DNA of 64,000 nucleotides from Anaerocolumna sp. AGMB13020 (GTDB lineage Bacteria > Bacillota > Clostridia > Lachnospirales > Lachnospiraceae), in assembly GCF_033100115.1 (NCBI RefSeq), contig NZ_CP136910.1, forward strand, positions 4,591,001-4,655,000, given 5' to 3'. Below are positions 51,220-60,829 of the stretch, one piece after another. Made by a program: the position numbers and the translations under genes. Under the pieces are notes generated by a model, which was not told the origin of the DNA, made no database searches, and saw only the letters and a program-made list of their open reading frames with translations. Position 1 is the first letter of the stretch; the number at the start of each line of letters is the position of its first letter.

Positions 51220-53517
51220 ATGTTTGGAAAAATCGTAAATTTTAATGTTAAACAGCAAGAGGTAGAAATCTTATTTGAAAATGGGAAGGGTAGAATTTCT
51301 ATTGTTAGTGAACTTATCATACATGTATTCTCAAAATTAGAAGAAAACGGAAAATCAAAAGCCATTGAAGAGGAAGTATTATGGAATACAGAATTTAACG
51401 CTGCCATGGTGGGGGAGTGTCTGGTTATAAGTACGGCGAAAGTTACCATCAAAGTTTATGAGGATTTTCTGGTGGACTTTTATCATACGAATGGAGGCCT
51501 ATTATGCAGGGATTACCGCGGTGAGCGTAAGCAGAGGCTTGTACTTAGCGAAGAGCTGATTGAACTGATGGCAAAAGAAGGACATCAGCTTAAAAATGAA
51601 GTGAACAACCATAAAATTCAAGTGCTAAAGGAACTGGAAGGGGATGAATATTTCTATGGGCTTGGTGACAAGACCGGGTTCTTAAATAAAAGAGGCTACG
51701 ATTATGAAATGTGGAATACAGATGACCCTACACCTCAGGTTGACAGTTACAAGGCACTATACAAAACCATACCTTTTCTGATTACGGTAAAGGCTCATGG
51801 TGTCTATGGTATATTTTTTGATAACACCAACCGTACTTACTGGGATATGGGAAAGGAAAGCAATGATTATTTTTATTTTGCAGCTGACAGGGGAAATCTG
51901 GACTATTATTTCTTTGCAGGAGAGGAGATGAAGGACATTCTAAAAGGCTATACTGCCCTGACCGGCAGGGTTAACAGGCCTCAGCTGTGGAGTCTTGGGT
52001 ATCATCAGTCCAGATGGGGCTACGAAACAGAAAGCGATGTCAGAAAGCTGGCGAAAGACCTAAGAGACAATCACATTCCCTGTGATACCATACATCTGGA
52101 TATTGATTACATGGAAAAATATAAGGTATTTACCTGGAATAAAGTTTCCTATGATGCTCCGAAGAAAATGATACAGGACTTAAGGGAAGAAGGATTTAAA
52201 ATCGTTACGATTATTGATCCCGGTGTGAAAGCAGAAGAGGGATATAAGGTATATGACGAAGGTGTGGAAAAGGATTATTTCGTTAAAACACCGGAAGGTG
52301 AAATCTATGTGAATCAGGTATGGCCTGGGGATTCTGTTTATCCGGACTTTGGAAATGAAAAGGTGAGACAGTGGTGGGCAGACAACCAGAAGTTTCTGCT
52401 GAACTACGGAGTTCGGGGAGTATGGAATGATATGAATGAACCTGCCAGCTTTCAAGGTGAAATTCCGGAGGATATCATATTTTCCGATGAAGAGAGAAAG
52501 GCAACCCATGGTGAAATGCATAATGTTTATGGGCACTTCATGTCCAAGGCAACCTATGAAGGTCTAAAGAAGTATGATAAAAGAAGACCTTTTGTCATTA
52601 CCAGAGCCTGCTATAGCGGAAGCCAGAAATATACCACAGCCTGGACGGGGGATAACCACAGCATTTGGGCACATTTGCAAATGGCAATTCCGCAATTGTG
52701 CAATTTAGGCTTAAGCGGTATGGGTTTTGCGGGCACGGATGTAGGAGGTTTTGGATCTGACACCACAGCGGAACTCTTAACCAGGTGGGTTCAGGTAGGA
52801 TGTTTTTCACCGTTGTTTAGAAATCATTCCAATAAGGGCAGCTTTTATCAGGAGCCTTGGCAGTTTGGTAAGAAGACCATGGATATTTACCGTAAGTATG
52901 TAGAATTAAGATATAAGCTGCTGCCATATTTCTATGATTTATTTGTGGAAGGGGAACAAAGTGGATTGCCTGTCCTAAGACCTCTTGTACTTCATTATGA
53001 AACGGACGTAAGAGTCCGTCAATGCAATGACCAGTTCCTGGTAGGTGAAAGTCTTTTGGTTGCACCAGTGGTTATGCAGGGAGCCCGAAATCGTATGGTA
53101 TATCTGCCCGAAGGAAATTGGATAGATTACTGGACTGGCAAGGAAGTGGAAGGAGCACGTTATATCATTGCAGATGCGCCCCTTGAGGTTTGCCCCCTCT
53201 ATGTAAAGGAAGGTTCTATTATACCCAATTATCCGCCTCAGGAATATGTCGGGGAAAAGGAAATTACAGCACTGATTCTTGATATCTACCAGGGGGATGG
53301 GGGTTATACCCACTACCAGGATGACGGAGAGAGCTTTGATTATAATGAAGGTGTCTATAATCAATATGAATTTTCGATTACAAAAGAAGGAATCTTTACG
53401 GCAGAACTTTCACACCGCGGATACGAGAAGCTTTACAGCTCATTTATCCTAAAGGTTAACGGGAAGGAAAGAGAGATACCTTTTGAAGGAAGAAAACTGG
53501 AGATTAAGTTAAAGTAA
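51220..53517 (+). CDS. Cytoplasmic GH31 alpha-glucosidase
   Basis: This 765-residue enzyme has no signal peptide. It has a GH31 N-terminal beta domain (about 1-255) with FYGLGDKTG, then the barrel with nucleophile Asp404 in GVWNDMNEPASF and acid/base Asp478 in AWTGDNHS. A C-terminal beta domain (DIYQGDGGYTHYQDDGESFD, cut) ends it. WNDMNEP is the classic alpha-glucosidase form, differing from the WLDEAEP of the GH31 protein at 21.5 kb, so the two are not functional duplicates. Two starts are possible: ATG 51190 after GCAAGAG, or ATG 51220 after GCGGAG; I prefer 51220. It lies downstream of the ABC importer and probably works on the imported sugar. Confidence 0.92.
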   Translation: MFGKIVNFNVKQQEVEILFENGKGRISIVSELIIHVFSKLEENGKSKAIEEEVLWNTEFNAAMVGECLVISTAKVTIKVYEDFLVDFYHTNGGLLCRDYRGERKQRLVLSEELIELMAKEGHQLKNEVNNHKIQVLKELEGDEYFYGLGDKTGFLNKRGYDYEMWNTDDPTPQVDSYKALYKTIPFLITVKAHGVYGIFFDNTNRTYWDMGKESNDYFYFAADRGNLDYYFFAGEEMKDILKGYTALTGRVNRPQLWSLGYHQSRWGYETESDVRKLAKDLRDNHIPCDTIHLDIDYMEKYKVFTWNKVSYDAPKKMIQDLREEGFKIVTIIDPGVKAEEGYKVYDEGVEKDYFVKTPEGEIYVNQVWPGDSVYPDFGNEKVRQWWADNQKFLLNYGVRGVWNDMNEPASFQGEIPEDIIFSDEERKATHGEMHNVYGHFMSKATYEGLKKYDKRRPFVITRACYSGSQKYTTAWTGDNHSIWAHLQMAIPQLCNLGLSGMGFAGTDVGGFGSDTTAELLTRWVQVGCFSPLFRNHSNKGSFYQEPWQFGKKTMDIYRKYVELRYKLLPYFYDLFVEGEQSGLPVLRPLVLHYETDVRVRQCNDQFLVGESLLVAPVVMQGARNRMVYLPEGNWIDYWTGKEVEGARYIIADAPLEVCPLYVKEGSIIPNYPPQEYVGEKEITALILDIYQGDGGYTHYQDDGESFDYNEGVYNQYEFSITKEGIFTAELSHRGYEKLYSSFILKVNGKEREIPFEGRKLEIKLK

Positions 53518-53640
53518 CAACACCGGAGTATCAGAAATTTGTTTCAGCATTAGGCTGAGGCTTGTACAGCTCAGCCAGTTGCCAGCTTAGCTTTTATTTA
53601 GCCGCACCAGCAAAAAGCCGTATACTGTACAGAAGAAGTG

Positions 53641-54624
53641 TTAATCCTCGTAAGGCATTATCTTTTGAATTGTACCATCCGTGTTGTACTTTAACTCTGC
53701 GTATTTAACACAGCGCTTATGGTTAACACCGCCGGATAAGGAACAGTCATGGTAGAACAGGTACCATTTGTCTTCAAACTGAACAATGGAATGGTGTGTC
53801 GTCCAACCGATAACAGGTTCTAAGATTCTTCCCTGATAGGTAAAAGGACCCAGGGGATTATTACTGATAGCATAGACAACATAATGAGTGGTGCCGGTAG
53901 AGTAGGACAGGTAATAATTACCATTGTACTTATGCATCCAGGGGCCTTCAAAATACCGTCTGTCTTCATCCTCTGCGGTTATCCTGTTACCATGCTCATC
54001 AAGGATGATGATTTCCTGAGGTCTAGCCTTAAAGGAAAGCAGATCATCGCTTAGTTCCGCAACCATTGGCCCTAAGGCTGGTGAATTACCGGAGGGAGGA
54101 ATGGCATCCGCAAGAAAATCTCCCGTTTGCCAATTCTCCAGCTGGCCTCCCCAAAGGCCTCCAAAATACAAGTAGGTCTTTTGATCCTCATCGGTGAAAA
54201 CAGCGGGATCGATACTAAAGCTGCCAGGGATATAGGTTGTCTCTGCATTGAAAGGACCATCAGGATTTGTACTGGTGGCAATCCCTATTCGGAAAATACC
54301 ATCTTTATCTTTGGCTGGAAAAAATAAATAGTAGATACCGTCTTTGTATGCGGTGTCGGGTGCCCATAATTGCTGGCTGGCCCAGGGAATATCTTTTAGA
54401 TGGAGTGCTTCACCATGATCAGTGCAGGGAGATGCCAGGTTCTCCATGGAAAAGACATGGTAATCCTCCATCTTGTATTGGTCACCATTATCATTATCCG
54501 GTTCGTTATGTTCAAGGTCGTGAGAGGGATAGATATAGAGTTTATCTTCGAAAACGTGAGCAGACGGATCGGCTGTATACATATGTGTGACTAAAGGTTG
54601 TTTCTGTTTGGGAATATACTTCAT
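53641..54624 (-). CDS. Cytoplasmic GH43 glycosidase
   Basis: This 327-residue five-bladed propeller enzyme belongs to the beta-xylosidase/alpha-L-arabinofuranosidase family. The three catalytic acids are visible: Asp19 (TADPSAHVF), Asp139 (FSIDPAVF) and Glu226 (YFEGPWMHKY). It consists of the catalytic domain alone, with no signal peptide, so it acts on imported oligosaccharides. The start is ATG behind GGGGGG. It converges on the GH31 gene; a GGCTGAG/CTCAGCC hairpin near 53551-53574 lies between them. Whether it removes xylose or arabinose cannot be told. Confidence 0.92.
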   Translation of the reverse strand: MKYIPKQKQPLVTHMYTADPSAHVFEDKLYIYPSHDLEHNEPDNDNGDQYKMEDYHVFSMENLASPCTDHGEALHLKDIPWASQQLWAPDTAYKDGIYYLFFPAKDKDGIFRIGIATSTNPDGPFNAETTYIPGSFSIDPAVFTDEDQKTYLYFGGLWGGQLENWQTGDFLADAIPPSGNSPALGPMVAELSDDLLSFKARPQEIIILDEHGNRITAEDEDRRYFEGPWMHKYNGNYYLSYSTGTTHYVVYAISNNPLGPFTYQGRILEPVIGWTTHHSIVQFEDKWYLFYHDCSLSGGVNHKRCVKYAELKYNTDGTIQKIMPYED

Positions 54625-54751
54625 TTTTTGCCCCCCATTATATGATTTTACTATAATGATTTTATCAAAATAGTCATATCATATCTTCCCAAAACTTGCG
54701 GTTCGTTTATCACTTATTGCGAATTTACACGTTGTTTTTTGTATTCATATG

Positions 54752-54841
54752 TTGACATAACAACAAAATGACAGGATAATATAATCCATTGAAATACTTT
54801 ACAACGTACAAGCTATTCCAAAATCAAAGGCCTGCGGCCTT
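54752..54841 (+). promoter_or_regulatory. Promoter and leader hairpin of DEAD-box gene
   Basis: TTGACA (54752-54757), 17 bp and GATAAT (54775-54780) predict a leader of about 88 nt. AAGGCC-TGC-GGCCTT (54827-54841) forms a tight hairpin in it, a possible target for the helicase or for cold control. Confidence 0.6.
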
Positions 54842-54874
54842 AAGAAAGCTATGAAAGTAAAATGAGGATTATAA

Positions 54875-56317
54875 ATGGGAGTAAAAAGTTTTCAGGATTT
54901 CAGACTAAGTGAAGAAATTAAAAAGGCATTGAACGGCCTTGAATATTATATACCTACCGAAGTACAGCAGCAGGTGATACCGAAAGCCTTGGAAAAGAAA
55001 GATCTGTTAGTAAAAGCACAGACAGGCAGTGGTAAAACAGCGGCATATGCAATACCCATATGTGAGCAGCTTGAGTGGCTTGAAAATAAACCACAGGCAC
55101 TTATTCTGACACCGACCAGAGAACTGGCAGTTCAGGTAAAAGAGGATTTCACCAACATCGGCAGATTTAAGAGAATCAAAGCCACAGCAATCTATGGCAG
55201 ACATTCCTTTTCCATTGAGAAGACGGAACTAAAACAGAAGTCCCATGTTGTTGCCGGGACCCCCGGTCGTGTTCTGGATCATATCAGAAAAGGAACCTTA
55301 CCCTTAAGCAAGATAAATTATTTAGTGATTGACGAAGCTGACAGAATGCTCGATATGGGATTTTTAGAGCAGGTTGAAAGTATCCTGAAAGAGCTACCGA
55401 AAGAACGTGTAACAATGATGTTTTCAGCTACGATACAGGAGGAAATCAAGAGTATAACATCAAAGTATATAAGAAATCCGGATTATATTGATATCAGTAA
55501 GTCTGACACTCCGGTAAAGGAGATTGAACACTCACTTTATCCTACGGATAATGAGGATAAATTTGAACTGCTGAGAGAGGTTACGATTATAGAGAACCCG
55601 GATAGCTGTATTATATTTTGCAGAACCAAAGAGCAGGTGGATTTGGTATGCTGTCAGCTGACGGAGAAGGGGTACTCCTGTCATAAGATTCATGGTGGAA
55701 TGGAGCAGGAGGAGCGTCTCGATTCTATGAACCGCTTTAAGAGAGGAGAGTTCAGCTATCTGGTTGCAACAGATTTGGCAGCCAGAGGGATTGATGTAGA
55801 GAATATATCCTTAGTCATAAATTATGACCTGCCATTTGAAAGCGAAGTCTATGTTCACCGTACTGGAAGGACCGGACGAGCAGGTCAGAAGGGAAAAGCC
55901 ATTTCCTTTGTAACAACAGCTGAAGGCAGGTATCTAAAGGATATCGAAAGTTTCATCGGTTTTGAGATTACCGAAGCCGTCAGACCAGCAAAAGAAGAGA
56001 TTGCGCTTCTGAAAACCGCTTTTGATAAGAAGCAAAAAGCAGCGCCGGTAATCAGAATAATGAAGAGTGATAATCTGAATAAGGAGATAACGAAGCTTAA
56101 ATTCTATGGCGGTAAGAAAAAGAAACTCAGAGCAACGAATTTTGTCGGGGTTATTTCTAATCTTAATGGCGTTACGGCTGAGGATATTGGGATTATTACG
56201 ATTCAGGATACGCTAACCTATGTAGAAATACTGAATGGAAAAGGTTCGCTGGTCCTGGAGGCAATGCAGCAAACCATGATAGGCGGTAAACAACTAAAAG
56301 TAATCAAAGTAAAATAG
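54875..56317 (+). CDS. dbpA: DEAD-box RNA helicase, DbpA/YxiN type
   Basis: This 480-residue ATP-dependent RNA helicase has the motifs in order: AQTGSGKT (48-55), PTRELA (80-85), TPGR (129-132), DEAD (153-156), SAT (184-186), and HRTGRTGR in the second RecA domain. The C-terminal 75 residues ([20 protein letters not shown] onward) form the RNA-binding domain of DbpA/YxiN, which docks on hairpin 92 of 23S rRNA during large-subunit assembly. The start is ATG behind AAAATGAGG with weak spacing. A bidirectional terminator separates it from the RsmH-like gene. The symbol is assigned by architecture. Confidence 0.9.
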   Translation: MGVKSFQDFRLSEEIKKALNGLEYYIPTEVQQQVIPKALEKKDLLVKAQTGSGKTAAYAIPICEQLEWLENKPQALILTPTRELAVQVKEDFTNIGRFKRIKATAIYGRHSFSIEKTELKQKSHVVAGTPGRVLDHIRKGTLPLSKINYLVIDEADRMLDMGFLEQVESILKELPKERVTMMFSATIQEEIKSITSKYIRNPDYIDISKSDTPVKEIEHSLYPTDNEDKFELLREVTIIENPDSCIIFCRTKEQVDLVCCQLTEKGYSCHKIHGGMEQEERLDSMNRFKRGEFSYLVATDLAARGIDVENISLVINYDLPFESEVYVHRTGRTGRAGQKGKAISFVTTAEGRYLKDIESFIGFEITEAVRPAKEEIALLKTAFDKKQKAAPVIRIMKSDNLNKEITKLKFYGGKKKKLRATNFVGVISNLNGVTAEDIGIITIQDTLTYVEILNGKGSLVLEAMQQTMIGGKQLKVIKVK

Positions 56318-56358
56318 CAGATAGTACGGATTATTACCTTTCAAATAAAGTATCATAT

Positions 56359-56417
56359 AATACCCCTTCTATTTATGAAATATCGGCTTTAGCCTTTTAT
56401 CCAATAGAAGGGGTATT
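56359..56417. terminator. Bidirectional terminator between helicase and rsmH-like genes
   Basis: AATACCCCTTCTATT (56359-56373) pairs perfectly with AATAGAAGGGGTATT (56403-56417) between convergent genes. Confidence 0.85.
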
Positions 56418-56425
56418 TATAGTAG

Positions 56426-57475
56426 TTAAGCTTTGATTGCCCAACGCAGTTTTGCGGAACGGGCACGGCTGTTGGAATTACATTCTTCTGCTGAAGGACG
56501 TATGGCATCAGGAGCAATTTCACGGTAGATACCGGCACGGAGTAATTGTTTGAAAGATTTTTTAACCAGTCGGTCTTCTCCTGAGTGAAAGGTCAGTATG
56601 GCCACACGTCCACCCGAAGCAAGAGCTGACGGGAGCTTTTCCAAAAAGTCATATAAAACTTCAAATTCATTGTTGACATCGATTCGAAGGGCCTGAAAAC
56701 ATCTTCTGCAAGCTTTCTTAACTTCTTCCTCACGGGTACTTTCCGGCAGGAACTTAAGCGTATCTTTAATGACCTGTGTAAGCTTGTTTGTTGTTGCTAT
56801 ATCGTTCCCTTTTTTGATTTCGGTAACGACTGCTTTGGCAATGGCAGCTGCATTGGGTTCATCGGAATTTTCAAAAAGTAATCCCTCCAGTTCGCTCTGC
56901 GTGATGGTCTTTAACCGTTCAGCGGCAGAAATACCATTGCTGGGATTGAGACGCAGGTCCAAGGGTCCATCGAACTTAAAGGAAAAACCTCGGTCAGGAT
57001 TGTCAATCTGCATGGAAGAGACCCCTAAATCAGCCAATACAAAATCTAATGGGCCAGAAAGACTTACCACCTGATCGATACAGGAAAAATTCATCTGCTT
57101 AAGGGTCAGGATTTCAGGACCATAACCTAACTGCTCCAGGCGTTCTCTTGTACGGGGAAGCTCAATAGTATCCACATCTGTTGCATAAAGATGCCCTTTG
57201 GATTCCAGACGTTTAAGCATTTCCAAAGTGTGACCGCCGTAACCTAAGGTAGCATCCAGTCCTGTTTCACCCGGCGTAATTTTTAGAATATCCAGAATTT
57301 CCTCTACGCAGATGGAACGATGCATACCGGCAGGTGTATTGCCTTTTGAAATAACTTTTTCTATGGTATCACCATAACTTTCCGGATTTAATTCTTTATA
57401 TTTTTCACTGAATTTCTTAGGGTGGGTGCCTTTATATCGGACACGTCGTTGATGTTTTTGTTCTTGATTCTCCAT
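56426..57475 (-). CDS. RsmH (MraW) paralog, S-adenosylmethionine methyltransferase
   Basis: This 349-residue SAM-dependent methyltransferase is related to RsmH, which N4-methylates C1402 of 16S rRNA. Motifs parallel RsmH: LDATLGYGGHT (SAM loop), VLADLGVSSMQIDNPDRGFS, ALRIDVNNEFEVL, LTFHSGEDRLVKKSF and NSRARSAKLRWA. It differs in an extra basic N-terminus of about 50 residues (HQRRVRYKGTHPKKFSEKYK), in HRSICVEEIL for the usual HxPVLLxEVL, in ATLGYGG for CTxGxGG, and in FHSGEDR for FHSLEDR. It is outside the division-cell-wall cluster where the true rsmH lies. ATG 57475 follows TTGGAG; ATG 57499 is an alternative. Probably a second, specialised rRNA methylase. Confidence 0.82.
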   Translation of the reverse strand: MENQEQKHQRRVRYKGTHPKKFSEKYKELNPESYGDTIEKVISKGNTPAGMHRSICVEEILDILKITPGETGLDATLGYGGHTLEMLKRLESKGHLYATDVDTIELPRTRERLEQLGYGPEILTLKQMNFSCIDQVVSLSGPLDFVLADLGVSSMQIDNPDRGFSFKFDGPLDLRLNPSNGISAAERLKTITQSELEGLLFENSDEPNAAAIAKAVVTEIKKGNDIATTNKLTQVIKDTLKFLPESTREEEVKKACRRCFQALRIDVNNEFEVLYDFLEKLPSALASGGRVAILTFHSGEDRLVKKSFKQLLRAGIYREIAPDAIRPSAEECNSNSRARSAKLRWAIKA

Positions 57476-57898
57476 TGAATTCTCCAATTTTTTCTCCATT
57501 CTTCTATATAAGTTGAATATTTTATCTTTAGGGATAGCTGCACAGTGGTGATTACGCAGATTGTGGAAACCTATAGTGGTAAAACAGATTGCTCTTTAAC
57601 AGATTGTTGGGGATATTATGTTGTCTGTTTGTAAAACTATATAGATTATATGATACCAAATGTATTTCAGAAAAGCAAATTATAAACTGGGACAGATTGG
57701 CCCCCAGAGAGCTGATTTTAAACGATAAAATACAATAAAATTTTAATACGATAAAATACAGATGAGGAAATTTAACGTGCAAAGAAAGCGAATTACTAAC
57801 GGTGTTATGAATAAAAACATTGTTTAGATGCTATTATTGCTATTGTGTGATATAATGGTGGTCTGTGTTTAATAATGTTAACAGAAATAGGAGCGACC
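57476..57898 (+). promoter_or_regulatory. Divergent promoter region, rsmH-like and RhlE-like genes
   Basis: An extended -10 box, TGATATAATG (57848-57857), lies about 45 bp ahead of the plus-strand helicase gene with no clear -35. The rest of this 423-bp AT-rich spacer shows no gene. Confidence 0.55.
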
Positions 57899-59272
57899 AT
57901 GCAATTTAAAGAATTAAATATAATACCTGATATATTAAAGGCCTTAGAAAAGGAAAACTATGAAATACCCACACCAATCCAGGAAAAAGCTATTCCGGTT
58001 ATACTAGAGGGAAGGGATCTGCTGGGCTGTGCACAGACCGGAACCGGCAAGACAGCAGCCTTTGCCATACCTACACTGCAATTGCTCAGCCAGGATAAAC
58101 CACCTTTTTCAAAGAAAAGAGAAATAAGAGCCCTTGTATTAACCCCAACCAGAGAGCTGGCCATTCAAATATATGAAAGCTTTACCACCTATGGAAAATA
58201 TACAAAGCTTAAGACCTGTGTAATCTTTGGCGGAGTCTCCCAGAAACCCCAGGAGGAAGCGTTGAATGAGGGGGTAGATATCCTGGTAGCAACCCCCGGA
58301 AGACTGCTTGACTTAATGAATCAGCAGCAGATAACGCTGCAGCATATTAAGATGTTTATTCTGGATGAAGCAGATCGTATGTTGGATATGGGCTTCATAA
58401 ATGATGTAAAGAAGGTCATAGCCAAAACTCCCGCAGGTAAGCAGACCCTGCTATTTTCTGCTACCATGCCATCTGATATTGCCAACCTATCCCGTTCCCT
58501 GCTGAAAAATCCTGCCAAGGTTGAGATAACTCCGGTATCTTCAACAGTAGATACCATAGATCAATATCTTTACTACGTGGATAAGAAAAATAAAAAAGAT
58601 TTGATTGTACACCTACTAAAGGATAGCTCCATATCCTCTGTTCTTGTATTTACCCGTACCAAACACGGTGCTGATTATATAGTACGCCAGTTAGCCAAGA
58701 AAAAAATCACGGCCCAGGCAATCCATGGAGATAAATCCCAGGGTGCACGTCAGCGTGCCTTGAGTGATTTCAAGAACAAACAGCTTCGTGTACTGGTTGC
58801 CACGGATATTGCTGCCAGAGGCATCGATATTGATGAACTCTCCCATGTTATTAATCTAGATCTGCCGGAAGTGCCTGAGACCTATGTGCATCGTATCGGA
58901 CGTACCGGGCGGGCAGGGCTTTCTGGGACAGCGATATCCTTTTGTGATTTTGATGAGAAAGAACTGCTGGCGCAAATCGAAAAATTAATACGGAAGCACT
59001 TAATAGAAGTAAAGGAACATCCATATCCGTTAATGAATAATTTCCCTTCAGAAAAGAAAACACAGCCCCGAAGAAAAGAGAACATACAAACGGAGACTGC
59101 AGCAAAAGGCGGCAGGGGAGCCAATACTTCAAATAAATCCTCATTTAGAACAGAAGCAAAACAAGCAGATACGGGATCTAAGAAGAAGTATCGTATGACA
59201 GCAGATGGAACCCTGAAAGAGAAAAGAGCCTATAATAAATTTCCGAAGCAGGGTAAGAAACGAGATAAATAA
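57899..59272 (+). CDS. DEAD-box RNA helicase, RhlE type
   Basis: This 457-residue RNA helicase has AQTGTGKT (45-52), [22 protein letters not shown] and HRIGRTGRAG. The C-terminal tail (about 370-457) is basic and disordered (PRRKENIQTETAAKGG, ending KKRDK) and would bind RNA without specificity. It resembles RhlE/CshA-like helicases that act in ribosome assembly or mRNA decay under cold. ATG 57899 follows ATAGGAGCGACC; an in-frame start at 57875 is less likely. A strong terminator follows. Confidence 0.92.
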   Translation: MQFKELNIIPDILKALEKENYEIPTPIQEKAIPVILEGRDLLGCAQTGTGKTAAFAIPTLQLLSQDKPPFSKKREIRALVLTPTRELAIQIYESFTTYGKYTKLKTCVIFGGVSQKPQEEALNEGVDILVATPGRLLDLMNQQQITLQHIKMFILDEADRMLDMGFINDVKKVIAKTPAGKQTLLFSATMPSDIANLSRSLLKNPAKVEITPVSSTVDTIDQYLYYVDKKNKKDLIVHLLKDSSISSVLVFTRTKHGADYIVRQLAKKKITAQAIHGDKSQGARQRALSDFKNKQLRVLVATDIAARGIDIDELSHVINLDLPEVPETYVHRIGRTGRAGLSGTAISFCDFDEKELLAQIEKLIRKHLIEVKEHPYPLMNNFPSEKKTQPRRKENIQTETAAKGGRGANTSNKSSFRTEAKQADTGSKKKYRMTADGTLKEKRAYNKFPKQGKKRDK

Positions 59273-59281
59273 TAAAAAATG

Positions 59282-59372
59282 AAAAGGGTATCCTAATAGC
59301 TGTAATAGAATTACCATCACAATCTTCCAACGAAGCGGAGAAGTGAAATGAGCTGTTAGGACCCTTTTTTTG
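59282..59372. terminator. Terminator after RhlE-type gene
   Basis: AAAAGGGTATCCTAATAGCT (59282-59301) pairs with AGCTGTTAGGACCCTTTT (59351-59368) with small mismatches, followed by T's. It can also serve the convergent TetR gene. Confidence 0.82.
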
Positions 59373-59384
59373 TTTACCTACTTA

Positions 59385-59957
59385 TCAGGTATAAGAGGCT
59401 TTGCCGCTGATAGCAGTATTCAGTATTAAATCGGCTATTTCTCTGGAGGACTTTTTCATGCCTTCCTTTAACCACATTTGAATTACACCGATTGCACCAC
59501 ATGCCAGAAAATGAAAGATATATGCAGCATCTTCCCTGTCTATGGACTCATTTCCTATCATAGGGATGAAATGCTGTTTTCCGATAATATTGATAAATTC
59601 CTGCTGAAACCGGATATCTCCGTTGGAATTCAGCAAGAGGTCAAAGAGCTCCGCATTTTCTTTGACATAGTCCAGAATCTTTTCTGTGGTCTCCACCGTA
59701 ACGAGAGTATCTTCTTTAAAATTACAGCCGCTTAAGAACTGGTTAATATTATCAATTACCTCTTCTTCAATTTTCCGGAGCAGATCATATTGATCCAGAT
59801 AGTGCGCATAAAAAGTAGCCCGGTTAACATCAGCATTTTCACAGATTTCTTTCACGGAAATCTTGGTTATGGGTTTTTGTTTCAGAAACTTTATTAAGCT
59901 GTTCTTAATTACCATTCTGGTATACTTTACACGTCTGTCTGTTTTCTTAGCTTCCAT
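59385..59957 (-). CDS. TetR-family regulator of the adjacent ABC exporter
   Basis: This 190-residue repressor has the HTH segment MVIKNSLIKFLKQKPITKIS followed by VKEICENADVNRATFYAHY (residues 15-55), and a C-terminal helical domain of the TetR_C type (AAYIFHFLACGAIGVIQMWL). ATG 59957 follows GGAGGAGCTGCTA; an upstream in-frame TTG exists. It is divergent from the MacB/FtsX-type ABC genes, and a palindrome sits on their promoter, so it very likely represses them. The inducer is probably an envelope-active compound. Confidence 0.9.
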   Translation of the reverse strand: MEAKKTDRRVKYTRMVIKNSLIKFLKQKPITKISVKEICENADVNRATFYAHYLDQYDLLRKIEEEVIDNINQFLSGCNFKEDTLVTVETTEKILDYVKENAELFDLLLNSNGDIRFQQEFINIIGKQHFIPMIGNESIDREDAAYIFHFLACGAIGVIQMWLKEGMKKSSREIADLILNTAISGKASYT

Positions 59958-60049
59958 TAGCAGCTCCTCCAACAAGTAAAATTATTATAAACTTCTAAAC
60001 ATATCCTGGTTTTATGTTGAAAAACTTTCATATATATAAGTTTTGATTA

Positions 60050-60111
60050 TTGTAATTGCTTCACAATGTCAATATAATGTATCCGAGTCTGATTGTCAAC
60101 ACAGTGTTTAC
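60050..60111 (+). promoter_or_regulatory. ABC exporter promoter with TetR operator
   Basis: TTGTAA (60050-60055), 17 bp and TATAAT (60073-60078) form the promoter. GTCAACACAGTGTTTAC (60095-60111) is a near-palindrome (14 of 17) just downstream of the expected start of transcription, well placed for repression by the divergent TetR protein. Confidence 0.75.
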
Positions 60112-60127
60112 TAAAATGGAGGTATAA

Positions 60128-60829
60128 ATGGCACTCATAGAATTTGAAAATATCAAAAAAGAATATGTAATCGGCGATGTGAAGATTTCTGCAGTCGCTG
60201 ATTGTTCTTTTTCAATAGAAAAAGGCGAGCTGGTTGTTATACTTGGTCCCTCAGGAGCCGGAAAAACTACCGTATTGAATTTATTGGGAGGAATGGACAG
60301 TCCAAGCAGCGGCAGTATTAAGGTTGATGGCAAGGAAATTCATAAATACAGTAAGAAGGAACTGGTAAATTACAGACGAAAAGATATCGGTTTCGTATTC
60401 CAGTTCTATAATTTAATGGGAAATCTGACAGCACTGGAAAATGTTGAGCTTGCCTGCCAGATATGTCCGGACTCCCTGGACCCTGGCACAGTACTTAATC
60501 AAGTGGGGTTAGGAGAGCGACTGAGCAACTTTCCATCCCAGCTATCCGGAGGAGAGCAGCAAAGGGTTGCCATAGCCAGAGCTATTGCTAAAAATCCCAA
60601 ACTGCTGTTGTGTGATGAGCCTACAGGAGCTTTGGACAGTGTGACCGGACAGCTTATAATTGAGCTGCTGCAAAAGAACTGTAAAGAGATGGATATGACA
60701 ACGGTCCTGATTACACACAATGCCGTAATTGCTGAGGTTGCGGATAAGGTTATTAAGATTAAAAATGGCACGGTGAAAGAAGTAATAGTAAATGAGAATC
60801 CGAAAAAAGCGGATGAGATTGTGTGGTGA
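60128..60829 (+). CDS. ABC transporter ATP-binding protein (LolD/MacB type)
   Basis: This 233-residue cytoplasmic ATPase has Walker A GPSGAGKTT (40-48), Q-loop FVFQFYNLMGNLTA, signature LSGGEQQRVAIARA and Walker B LLLCDEPTGALD, then the H-loop LITHN. It is the small single-domain type that powers FtsX-like permeases (MacB, LolCDE, BceAB). The start is ATG behind AATGGAGGTATAA. The stop overlaps the start of the permease gene. Confidence 0.95.
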   Translation: MALIEFENIKKEYVIGDVKISAVADCSFSIEKGELVVILGPSGAGKTTVLNLLGGMDSPSSGSIKVDGKEIHKYSKKELVNYRRKDIGFVFQFYNLMGNLTALENVELACQICPDSLDPGTVLNQVGLGERLSNFPSQLSGGEQQRVAIARAIAKNPKLLLCDEPTGALDSVTGQLIIELLQKNCKEMDMTTVLITHNAVIAEVADKVIKIKNGTVKEVIVNENPKKADEIVW

